64,000 nucleotides of DNA from Phytopseudomonas daroniae. Lineage in GTDB: Bacteria; Pseudomonadota; Gammaproteobacteria; Pseudomonadales; Pseudomonadaceae. The notes beneath the pieces were generated by a model, which saw only the letters and a list, made by a program, of their open reading frames with translations, was not told the DNA's origin and ran no database searches. The translations under genes were made by a program, and so were the position numbers. Numbering within the stretch: the stretch's first letter is position 1; each line of letters begins with the position of its first letter. The DNA lies in the NCBI RefSeq assembly GCF_004327285.1, contig NZ_QJUI01000011.1, positions 1 to 64,000 on the forward strand, written 5' to 3'. This document shows positions 33,288-41,006 of this stretch, in pieces.

Positions 33288-33592
33288 TGCGCTTTCTCGA
33301 ACACGACGATGCCGATGATCCGATCGTCTCCATGGTCAACCTCATCGACCTGTTCCTGGTGATCATCGGTATTTTGCTGATCATCATCGTCAAGAATCCG
33401 CTCAATCCCTTCACCCAGGACAAGGTCATCGTCATCGAGAACCCAGGTGAGGCGAACATGCGGATGCTGGTCAAGGACGGCCAGGAGCTGAAGGAGTACC
33501 AGTCCAGTGGAGAGATTGGTGAAGGGCAGGGTGCAAAGGCCGGTGTGACTTACCGCCTGAATGATGGGCGGATGATTTACGTGCCTGAATAA
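33287..33592 (+). CDS. DUF2149 protein with ExbD-like topology
   Basis: A 101-residue protein with one N-terminal membrane helix (MVNLIDLFLVIIGILLIIIV, residues 16-35) bearing Asp21, and a soluble C-terminal domain, the arrangement of ExbD/TolR. It fits the DUF2149 family that accompanies CobN-like and ExbB-like genes in haem/metal operons. It begins one base into the preceding stop codon. I infer that it pairs with the ExbB-like channel as a dedicated motor. Function is not established from sequence alone. Confidence 0.8.
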   Translation: MRFLEHDDADDPIVSMVNLIDLFLVIIGILLIIIVKNPLNPFTQDKVIVIENPGEANMRMLVKDGQELKEYQSSGEIGEGQGAKAGVTYRLNDGRMIYVPE

Positions 33593-33762
33593 GACTTCCA
33601 GCCAGCCCTGTACCGTTACTCCAATGAGTTGAACTTCACCGTTACAGCCTGCTTCCTAACTTTAACGCCAGCAATCCACAGCCGCAGTTCGACTGGCCGT
33701 GATGTTGCCTGACGACCCAACGATAAGCCGTCCTGATACATCAACTGATAGGAGTGCGTGTG

Positions 33763-33834
33763 ATGACCCGCAGCCAGCAAAATCAGTTCGCCATGGACTC
33801 CTTAGGCGCAGGGCGCAGGGCGGTTCGGCGATGA
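33763..33834 (+). CDS. Possible 23-codon leader peptide before the DUF3182 gene
   Basis: ATG at 33763 follows ATAGGAG. The peptide reads MTRSQQNQFAMDSLGAGRRAV and ends at a TGA overlapping the next gene's ATG (ATGA). The ribosome site is better than that of the gene it overlaps. It may be a coupling leader or the relic of a larger gene. No homologue is recognised. Confidence 0.35.
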   Translation: MTRSQQNQFAMDSLGAGRRAVRR

Positions 33835-34922
33835 CCAGCAAAGCAGGGGTTGCACTGATCACCATGGACACGCCAATACCTGAGCATGATGCTGCGATCC
33901 AGCTATTGCTGGGCGAAAAGCTGGCGTCGTTACTGGCAATTCCCTTGCTGGGCTGGCGAGATGGGAATCCTGCTGAGGGTGATTGCTACTGGGTGCCAGC
34001 TGAAACCCTGGTCGGTATGCAGAGCATGAGTCGACTCGGCATAAGCAACGCGGACGACTTTTTCGGCGGCGCGGTGCCGCAAGCCTTCATGGCGACCAAA
34101 GCCATCAGCCACCCATTGATCGACAAGCCACTATGCGTGCCCGAGGGATGGTGCACCGATTTTCATCAGCAGGTTGCATCGGTGGTTCTGGCTGGTTACA
34201 CGGTGTTCGATCTACAGGACGCACGGCGCGCAGCGATACTGCTGCTGCGCAACGGGCCGGTCAGAATGAAGCCGGTACGGGGCAAAGCTGGGCTGGGTCA
34301 GGAATTGATTGCCGACCAGGCTCAGTTGGATGCCTGCCTTGTCGGTCAGGATGTTGAAGAAGTGGCCAAATGGGGGTTGGTATTCGAGGAGCAGCTGGAA
34401 AGTGTCGCAACCTTCAGCGTTGGGCAGGTGACCGTTGCAGGTATTACCGCCAGCTATTTCGGAACTCAGCGCTTGACCCGTGATGACTGCGGTCATGAGG
34501 TGTATGGCGGCTCTGAACTGAGCGTCGTGCGCGGCGATTATGCCGCGCTGCAGTCCTTGCCGCTCGACGCCCAAGCCCGCAAGGCCATTGATCAGGCGCA
34601 GTGCTACGAGCAGGCAGCGCTTGAATGCTATGGATTGATCGCCTCACGGCGTAACTATGATATCGCCCAGGGCATCGATCACCTTGGCCGCCAGCGCTCC
34701 GGAGTCCTGGAGCAGTCCTGGCGGATCGGTGGTGCCAGCGCCGCGGAACTCTTTGCCCTTCAGGCCCTGCAACAAAACCCACAGTTGTCGCGTGTATGTG
34801 CCAGCACCTACGAGTCTTATCACGATGATGCGCCCGTGGGAGCGCAGCTGCTTCAACGTTGCAGCATCGCGCCCCATGGCACGCTCAGCAGATATGTGAA
34901 GGTTGAAACCGATGGCATATAG
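33831..34922 (+). CDS. DUF3182 family protein
   Basis: A 363-residue cytoplasmic protein that I assign to DUF3182, a family frequent in Pseudomonas and Burkholderia. Features seen: AILLLRNGPVRMKPVRGKAGLGQELI near the middle, which resembles the nucleotide-binding strand-loop of ATP-grasp ligases, then VVFEEQLE-type acidic segment (LVFEEQLESVATFSVGQVTVAGI) and VYGGSELSVVRGDY. An ATP-dependent ligase role is therefore possible but unproven. The start at 33831 overlaps a small leader frame. Its stop lies inside the first codons of the alpha/beta hydrolase gene. Confidence 0.75.
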   Translation: MTSKAGVALITMDTPIPEHDAAIQLLLGEKLASLLAIPLLGWRDGNPAEGDCYWVPAETLVGMQSMSRLGISNADDFFGGAVPQAFMATKAISHPLIDKPLCVPEGWCTDFHQQVASVVLAGYTVFDLQDARRAAILLLRNGPVRMKPVRGKAGLGQELIADQAQLDACLVGQDVEEVAKWGLVFEEQLESVATFSVGQVTVAGITASYFGTQRLTRDDCGHEVYGGSELSVVRGDYAALQSLPLDAQARKAIDQAQCYEQAALECYGLIASRRNYDIAQGIDHLGRQRSGVLEQSWRIGGASAAELFALQALQQNPQLSRVCASTYESYHDDAPVGAQLLQRCSIAPHGTLSRYVKVETDGI

Positions 34923-35679
34923 CGAAAAGATAAACATCGAGGTGGGCAACGAACTCATGGCTGGCACCCTGATGTCGCCCGAGCGCAAGGTGCCTGGCGT
35001 GCTCTTTGTTCATGGCTGGGGCGGCAGCCAGCAGCGTGACCTGGCCCGGGCGAAAGGTATCGCCGGATTTGGCTGTGTATGCCTGACTTTCGACATGCGC
35101 GGGCACGAACAGACTGCCGCCAGCAGACAGAGCGTATCCCGCGAAGATAGCCTGGCCGATCTCCTCGCCGCCTATGACCGCCTGGTGAGCTTGCCCACCA
35201 TCGACTCCGACAAGATAGCGGTCATCGGTACCAGCTATGGCGGTTACCTGTCCGCCATTCTCAGCGAGTTACGCGCCGTACGCTGGCTGGCGCTACGTGT
35301 GCCGGCGCTGTATTGGGACGAAGAGTGGAGTAGCCCCAAGCAACTGCTCGATCGCGAACGCTTGGCGCAGTACCGACGTACAGTCGTCACACCGCTCGAA
35401 AACAGAGCGTTGACTGCCTGCTCACGGTTCACCGGTGACGTACTGCTGGTGGAGTCGGAGTTCGACGACTACATACCTCATGCCACGTTGATGAACTATC
35501 GATCCTCTTTTGAGAAAGCACACTCATTGACACATCGAATAATGACCGGTGCCGATCATGCGCTCACTCAAGACAGTGATCAAAAAGCCTATACGTCGAT
35601 ATTGACCAGTTGGATAAGTGAAATGATTGTTGAATCGCGCACGGCTGAATATCCCTATTATTCAGCGTATTACTCATGA
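34912..35679 (+). CDS. Alpha/beta hydrolase
   Basis: A 255-residue cytoplasmic hydrolase of the alpha/beta fold. The oxyanion strand is GVLFVHGWGGSQQRD, the nucleophile elbow is GTSYGG with Ser108, the acid is Asp185 or Asp186 in VESEFDDYIP, and His216 is in GADHAL. It has no signal peptide. It overlaps the end of the DUF3182 gene by 11 nt, so the two proteins are likely made together and may act in the same pathway. It overlaps the convergent DUF2238 gene by 10 nt. Substrate unknown. Confidence 0.82.
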   Translation: MAYSEKINIEVGNELMAGTLMSPERKVPGVLFVHGWGGSQQRDLARAKGIAGFGCVCLTFDMRGHEQTAASRQSVSREDSLADLLAAYDRLVSLPTIDSDKIAVIGTSYGGYLSAILSELRAVRWLALRVPALYWDEEWSSPKQLLDRERLAQYRRTVVTPLENRALTACSRFTGDVLLVESEFDDYIPHATLMNYRSSFEKAHSLTHRIMTGADHALTQDSDQKAYTSILTSWISEMIVESRTAEYPYYSAYYS

Positions 35680-36344
35680 ACCACTCTAAAAAATAGACGG
35701 CCTTCTATCATCATAAGGCTGGTTAGCGCGCCTAGCAGAGCCAAGGCCATATCTTTCTGTGCATCCCATGGGTCTTCCTGCGTCGCGAGGAAGGCCTCGG
35801 CTTGATCATCGCCCAGATATTGGCCTCCCACCCATTCGATCAATTCATACAATGCCGATGTCGCCAGAATCAGACTCACGGCCATCAGTGCCAGCCAGGC
35901 ACCGCGTAGCGTGGTCTGGCGATAGATAATTTCCCTGAAAGGGATGAAGAACAGAACGCCGTAGCTTAGGTGTACCAACCGATCGAACTGATTGCGTTGC
36001 CAGCCCATCAGTGAACTTAACGAGTGACCCGTGAGGTCATGAATCCATTTCTCATAGGGCACCTCGGCATAGGTGAAATGCGCGCCCAGTTCATGTACGC
36101 CAATCATCAGCAAGATTGCCAGATAAGCCGCGCATGACAGCCGCAGGTGCCGCCAGACTGCGGCGAGCCCGAGCAACAGCCCGACCGGCAGAGCATTTTC
36201 GACAAGCCAGTCCACACGGCTATGCGGAGCTATGCCGGAGCAGATCACGGCGGCCACTGCCAAGGCCAGCAGAGTCGAGGCCTGAGCCGGCGTGGCTGTT
36301 GGCAGAGTCAAATTGTCAGGACGCCTGGAAATAATGGCAATCAC
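35670..36344 (-). CDS. DUF2238 (YjdF-like) membrane protein
   Basis: A 224-residue polytopic membrane protein with about six hydrophobic segments. Family features are GVHELGAHFTYAEVPY, a FDRLVHLSYGVLFFIPFREI stretch, and ATSALYELIEWVGGQYLG with conserved acidic/aromatic residues, then DPWDAQKDMALALLGA. These match the DUF2238 family (E. coli YjdF), whose role is unknown. It is transcribed against the hydrolase gene, which it overlaps tail to tail. Confidence 0.8.
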   Translation of the reverse strand: MIAIISRRPDNLTLPTATPAQASTLLALAVAAVICSGIAPHSRVDWLVENALPVGLLLGLAAVWRHLRLSCAAYLAILLMIGVHELGAHFTYAEVPYEKWIHDLTGHSLSSLMGWQRNQFDRLVHLSYGVLFFIPFREIIYRQTTLRGAWLALMAVSLILATSALYELIEWVGGQYLGDDQAEAFLATQEDPWDAQKDMALALLGALTSLMMIEGRLFFRVVHE

Positions 36345-36387
36345 CCAGCTATCAAAGGTCTAGACCTATTCAACCCCAAGGCCTGGT

Positions 36388-37245
36388 TCACAGGATGGGC
36401 TTTCCGCCGGTTACGCCATACCGTGAACCCGAGATGTAACTGGCTTCATCGGATGCCAGCAAGACAAAGATCGGTGCCACCTCAACCGGCTGACCGGGCC
36501 GCCCCAGGGGTGTCTGTTCACCGAAGGTGGTCACCGACTCCTGCGGCATTGTGGATACGATCAACGGCGTCCATATCGGGCCGGGCGCGACACTGTTGAC
36601 TCGAATACCTTTAGGCCCCAGCAATTGTGCAAGCCCACCAGTGAAATTGGCGATCGCGCCCTTACTGGTTGCATAGGCGAGCAGCGTGGGTGTGGGGGCA
36701 TCGGAATTGATCGAGGTGGTGTTGATGATCGAGCCGCCACGCGGCATGGACGGCACCGCCGCCTGGCACAAGCGGAACATGGCGGTGATGTTCACATCGA
36801 AGGTTCTGAGCCACTCCTCATCGGGAATCTCCTCGAGCGATTGACGGCTCATCTGGAAAGCGGCGTTGTTGACCAGAATGTCTATACGGCCGAACTGCTC
36901 CACGGTTCTTGCCACGATGCTCTGGCATACCGCCTTGTCCGCCAGGTCTCCGGGTAACAGTAAGCATTGCCGTCCGGCCTGTTCGACCCAGTGGGCGGTT
37001 TCGCGGGCGTCCTCGTCTTCTTGCAGATAGGCAACGGCCACGTCCGCACCCTCCCGGGCGAAGGCAATTGCCACTGCGCGACCGATACCGCTGTCACCTC
37101 CCGTGATAAGTGCGACCTTGCCGCTCAGGCGGTCACTGCCGGTATAGGTGTGTTCGCCGCAGTCCGGCAGGGGCTCCATTTTACGCTGTGAACCCGGCAC
37201 TGGCTGGGGCTGGGCGGGGAAGGGCGGAGTAGGGTAGGTACGCAT
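36388..37245 (-). CDS. SDR-family oxidoreductase (YghA-like)
   Basis: A 285-residue classical short-chain dehydrogenase with an N-terminal extension of about 40 residues, as in YghA and general-stress SDRs. NAD(P) site TGGDSGIG at 48-55, NNAA at 126-129, catalytic Ser178, and Y191-A-T-S-K195. The C-terminal YISGSRYGVTGGKPIL is usual for the subgroup. Start at 37245 has AAAGGAGAG upstream. Substrate unknown. Its company (GH13 enzymes, small Lys-rich protein) fits an osmotic/stationary-phase stress locus. Confidence 0.88.
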   Translation of the reverse strand: MRTYPTPPFPAQPQPVPGSQRKMEPLPDCGEHTYTGSDRLSGKVALITGGDSGIGRAVAIAFAREGADVAVAYLQEDEDARETAHWVEQAGRQCLLLPGDLADKAVCQSIVARTVEQFGRIDILVNNAAFQMSRQSLEEIPDEEWLRTFDVNITAMFRLCQAAVPSMPRGGSIINTTSINSDAPTPTLLAYATSKGAIANFTGGLAQLLGPKGIRVNSVAPGPIWTPLIVSTMPQESVTTFGEQTPLGRPGQPVEVAPIFVLLASDEASYISGSRYGVTGGKPIL

Positions 37246-37441
37246 TGCTGTCTCTCCTTTGAACAGGGGAATCCTGCCGCTGTTCTTTTGGGAAAACTGG
37301 CAATGCATGAAAGTTGGAGCAAATCGTATGACATCTCGACGAAAGGTTCATGTGAGCCACGAGCCGTTCGTCCATCCGGTGGCACTCACACGCCAAGGCT
37401 AGCTTCATACCTAAACCAAGGGCTATCCGGGAGTGATCACC

Positions 37442-37822
37442 ATGCCACGTGGAAGCAAAGACAAATACACCGAGGAGCAAAAGCGCAAGGCGCAGCATAT
37501 TGAAGAGAGTTACGAGGACAAGGGTGTGTCCAGTGACGAAGCCGAAGCCCGTGCCTGGGCAACCGTTAACAAGCAATCCGGAGGCGGTGAGAAATCAGGT
37601 GGCTCGGGCAAGAAAACATCGTCGAGCGAAAAAAAGACCGCACGCTCGGATTCGGCCAAGCGCGCCGCCAAAACGCGTGAAGGGCATTCCCGCACCTCCC
37701 AGCCTTCACTGGACACCCAGACCAAGCAAAGTCTGCTGAAAGAGGCTCGCAGCAAGGATATTCGGGGTCGTTCCAGCATGAGCAAAGCACAACTGATCAA
37801 GGCCCTGCGCGAACACCATTGA
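37442..37822 (+). CDS. Small Lys/Ser-rich protein with C-terminal Rho_N/SAP-like motif
   Basis: A 126-residue basic protein. The N-terminal 45 residues (MPRGSKDKYTEEQKRKAQHIEESYEDKG and AEARAWATVNK) form a helical domain seen in pseudomonad proteins labelled plasmid-stabilisation-like. The middle is low-complexity Ser/Lys/Gly. The C-terminus SLLKEARSKDIRGRSSMSKAQLIKALREHH resembles a Rho_N/SAP nucleic-acid-binding hairpin. A DNA- or RNA-binding role under stress is plausible inference. GGGAG precedes the ATG. It lies 32 nt before the first GH13 gene. Confidence 0.75.
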   Translation: MPRGSKDKYTEEQKRKAQHIEESYEDKGVSSDEAEARAWATVNKQSGGGEKSGGSGKKTSSSEKKTARSDSAKRAAKTREGHSRTSQPSLDTQTKQSLLKEARSKDIRGRSSMSKAQLIKALREHH

Positions 37823-37854
37823 TGCAGCAGAAACGGGATAGTCGAGGAGTTTGC

Positions 37855-39390
37855 ATGGCAGAAGCGAACGACCATCTATGGTGGAAGAGCGCGGTGATCT
37901 ATCAGGTTTATCCGCGCTCGTTCGCCGACAGCAATGGTGACGGTGTCGGCGATATCCGTGGCATCAGTGCGAACCTCGATTACCTGAAGGCACTGGGTGT
38001 CGATGCGCTCTGGATATCCCCGGTGTTTCGTTCGCCCATGTGCGATGCCGGTTACGACATCTGTGATTACACCGATGTCGATCCGCTCTTTGGCACCCTT
38101 GACGATCTCGACACACTCATCGACGAGGCTCACCAGCGGGGCCTGAAAATACTGCTCGATTTCGTCCCTAACCACACCTCCGATCAGCATCCCTGGTTCG
38201 TTGAATCGCGGGCTAGCCGCGACAGTGCAAAGCGTGACTGGTACATCTGGCGTGACCAGCCCAACAACTGGCGAGCAGCCATCGGCGGCGGTAGCGCCTG
38301 GACATGGCATGAAGGCAGCCAGCAGTACTATCTGCACTTTTTCTTGCCCCAGCAGCCCGACCTAAACTGGCACAACCCGGAAGTGGTCGCGGCCATGCAT
38401 GACGTGTTGCACTTCTGGCTCAAGCGCGGAGTGGATGGTTTCCGGATCGATGTGGTGCATTGCGTCGGTAAGGATCCGCATTTCGAAGATGACCCGCGGT
38501 GCCTGGCCGGGGAGGCCATGGTGCATATCAACGACCAGCCTTACAGTCATGAGGTGCTCCGAGGCCTGCGGCGGCTGGTGGACGGTTATCCCGGTGATCG
38601 CGTGCTGATCGGCGAGGTCAACATTCGCTCCACGCGCCAGGTTGCGGCTTATTACGGGGCCAGCGACGAATTGCATATGTCATTCAACTTTCCGCCGTTG
38701 GATGCTAGCTGGGATCCCGTACTCTTCCGTCTCTGCATCCGTGAAGTGGAAAATGAGCTGGGGCCGTTGCTGGCATGGCCTACCTGGGTACTCTCCAACC
38801 ATGACAACAGTCGCCATCGCAGCCGATACGGAGGCTCGTTGCGTCGGGCTCAGGCCGCCGCTGTGCTGCTGCTCAGCTTGCGCGGCACGCCATTCATCTT
38901 TCAGGGAGAGGAGCTTGGCCTGGAAGATATCGAGGTCAACGAGCATTCCCGTGTCGACCCGGGTGGCCGCGACGGCAGCAGATCACCGTTGCCGTGGACA
39001 GCGAAAGCCCCTCACGGCTGGAAGGGTGCGCCGACCTGGTTGCCGTTTGCGCCTCGCGCCGGCCTGTTGTCGGTAGAGTCTCAACATCATCAATCGACTT
39101 CGACGCTTGCCCTGTATCGACGGCTGCTCGCCTGTCGACGCGTCAGCAATGCGCTGCGGCTAGGCAATTGGCAAGAACTGCCGTCGCACCCACAGGTTTT
39201 GGCCTATCGGCGTTGGTACGAAGACGACGAACGCCTGGTGTGCATCAACTTCAGCGAAACGGATCAGGTTTTTTCGCTTGCCGAACCCTGGCGGGTGCAG
39301 GTGGCAAGCGATGGTCATGGTGAAGGGCAGCCATTCACTGGTTGGCTGGCACCTGAGCAGGCTGTGGTTCTTTGCAGGAGCGACGCATGA
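37855..39390 (+). CDS. GH13 alpha-glucosidase/oligo-1,6-glucosidase-like enzyme
   Basis: A 511-residue cytoplasmic GH13 enzyme. The (beta/alpha)8 barrel begins WWKSAVIYQVYPRSFADSNGDG. Region I is DFVPNHTSD, region II GFRIDVVH with nucleophile Asp199, region III GEVN with acid/base Glu254, region IV SNHD at 314-317. A normal C-terminal beta domain follows. It has no signal peptide, so it acts on internal sugars such as maltooligosaccharides, isomaltose or trehalose derivatives. GAGGAG lies upstream. Its stop overlaps the next GH13 start (ATGA). Confidence 0.88.
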   Translation: MAEANDHLWWKSAVIYQVYPRSFADSNGDGVGDIRGISANLDYLKALGVDALWISPVFRSPMCDAGYDICDYTDVDPLFGTLDDLDTLIDEAHQRGLKILLDFVPNHTSDQHPWFVESRASRDSAKRDWYIWRDQPNNWRAAIGGGSAWTWHEGSQQYYLHFFLPQQPDLNWHNPEVVAAMHDVLHFWLKRGVDGFRIDVVHCVGKDPHFEDDPRCLAGEAMVHINDQPYSHEVLRGLRRLVDGYPGDRVLIGEVNIRSTRQVAAYYGASDELHMSFNFPPLDASWDPVLFRLCIREVENELGPLLAWPTWVLSNHDNSRHRSRYGGSLRRAQAAAVLLLSLRGTPFIFQGEELGLEDIEVNEHSRVDPGGRDGSRSPLPWTAKAPHGWKGAPTWLPFAPRAGLLSVESQHHQSTSTLALYRRLLACRRVSNALRLGNWQELPSHPQVLAYRRWYEDDERLVCINFSETDQVFSLAEPWRVQVASDGHGEGQPFTGWLAPEQAVVLCRSDA

Positions 39391-41006
39391 ATGCCCATTG
39401 GCATCTGAACACGCTGATCTATCAGATTGACCCCTCCCTGTTTCTTGACAGCACTGGCGACGGCTGGGGAGATCTGGGCGGCATCATCGAAAAGCTGGAC
39501 TACCTGCAAGGTCTGGGTATCGGAACGTTGTGGCTGATGCCGATCTACGAATCGCCATGGCGCGACGCGGGCTACGACGTCACCGACCATCTCGCCCTGA
39601 ACCCGCGCTTCGGCAGCGAAGCACAATTCAAAGCGCTGGTTCGTGAGATGAAGCAGCGCGGCATGCGGATCATCCTGGAACTTGTCATGCAGCACACGTC
39701 CGACCTGCATCCATGGTTCGTGAAGGCGCGGCAGGATCGGAATAGTCCATATCGCGATTATTTTATCTGGTCGGATCTGCCAGTCGATGATGGCAACACA
39801 CCCATCTTTCCATCTGTCGAAGACAGCATCTGGCAGTGGGATGAGCAGGCAGGGCAGTATTACCGGCACTTGTTTTACCGTTATCAGCCGGATCTGAATT
39901 TGACCAACCCGAATGTGATCGAGGAAATCGAGCGGATCATGGCTCGCTGGCTGGCGCTGGGTATTGATGGTTTCCGCCTTGATGCGGCATCGCATATGGT
40001 TGAGCAGGCCGGTGGTGGAAAAGAAGAGCAGGGCGTGTGGCTACTGGAACGGCTTCATGCCTTCATGATCCGCCTCAACCCCCAAGCCATTCTGCTGGGC
40101 GAAGTGGACGTTGAACCCGAGCGCTTTCCCCATTACCTCGGTAATGGCCAGCGTATGGGATTGGTGCTCGATTTCTGGCTCAACAATCATATCTTCCTGG
40201 CCTTGGCCACTCGGCAGGCCGAGCCGCTTCAGCGAGCCATCGAACGCAGGCCGCAGTCGCCAGACAATGCCGGCTATGCAGTGTGGCTGCGCAATCATGA
40301 CGAATTGGATCTGGAGCGTCTGAGCGAAGCAGAACGTGAGGAAGTCATGCGTATCTTTGCCCCGGAAGAAGACATGCGCCTGTATGGGCGCGGCATTCGC
40401 CGCCGGTTGGCACCGATGCTTGACGGGGATGTCCATCGCCAACTGTTGGCTCAGGCGCTGCTGCTTTCGTTGCCCGGCATACCGGTGCTGCGCTATGGCG
40501 ACGAGATCGGAATGGGAGACGATCTGGATCTGCCCGAGCGCCTTGCGGTACGCACGCCCATGCAATGGTCCGACAAGGCCAATGCAGGTTTTTCCAGCTC
40601 TACCGGGAAACTCGCCATGCCGGTTATCGACCAAGGCGCTTTCGCCTACCAGACCCTCAACGTGACGGCACAGCAGCGCATCCCGGGCTCCATGCTTGAT
40701 CGAGTCTCTGATCTGCTGCGCCTGCGTGCTAACTTGCCGGAAGTCGGCAAGGGGAGAGTGCGGTTATTGGATGTACAGCATCCCGCTGTCTTTGCAATCA
40801 GCCATGGCGAAGACCCTGTTTCGCTCATGTTGGCCAATCTCGGCAGCACGATAGCCGAGGTATCCGTCGACCTTGATGGATTCTCGGAAATTATCGCTGA
40901 CACGTCCTACATGGATGAGCGTGCAACAGGCCTATCGATCAATCCGTATGGCTATCGCTGGTTCAGGCGCGTCCGCACGCCGTCAGAGAATCAACAAGAC
41001 CAGTAA
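39387..41006 (+). CDS. GH13 trehalose-synthase-like enzyme
   Basis: A 539-residue GH13 protein resembling maltose alpha-D-glucosyltransferase (TreS) catalytic domains, which interconvert maltose and trehalose. Region II is GFRLDAASH with nucleophile Asp199, region III LLGEVD with Glu239, region IV RNHDELD at 302-308, plus GDEIGMGDDLDLPERLAVRTPMQWS typical of TreS. Region I reads ELVMQHTSD, replacing the usual D and N of DLVMNHTSD. No fused maltokinase domain is present. Coupled to the upstream GH13 gene by ATGA, it overlaps the convergent SDR gene by 24 nt. Confidence 0.83.
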   Translation: MNAHWHLNTLIYQIDPSLFLDSTGDGWGDLGGIIEKLDYLQGLGIGTLWLMPIYESPWRDAGYDVTDHLALNPRFGSEAQFKALVREMKQRGMRIILELVMQHTSDLHPWFVKARQDRNSPYRDYFIWSDLPVDDGNTPIFPSVEDSIWQWDEQAGQYYRHLFYRYQPDLNLTNPNVIEEIERIMARWLALGIDGFRLDAASHMVEQAGGGKEEQGVWLLERLHAFMIRLNPQAILLGEVDVEPERFPHYLGNGQRMGLVLDFWLNNHIFLALATRQAEPLQRAIERRPQSPDNAGYAVWLRNHDELDLERLSEAEREEVMRIFAPEEDMRLYGRGIRRRLAPMLDGDVHRQLLAQALLLSLPGIPVLRYGDEIGMGDDLDLPERLAVRTPMQWSDKANAGFSSSTGKLAMPVIDQGAFAYQTLNVTAQQRIPGSMLDRVSDLLRLRANLPEVGKGRVRLLDVQHPAVFAISHGEDPVSLMLANLGSTIAEVSVDLDGFSEIIADTSYMDERATGLSINPYGYRWFRRVRTPSENQQDQ

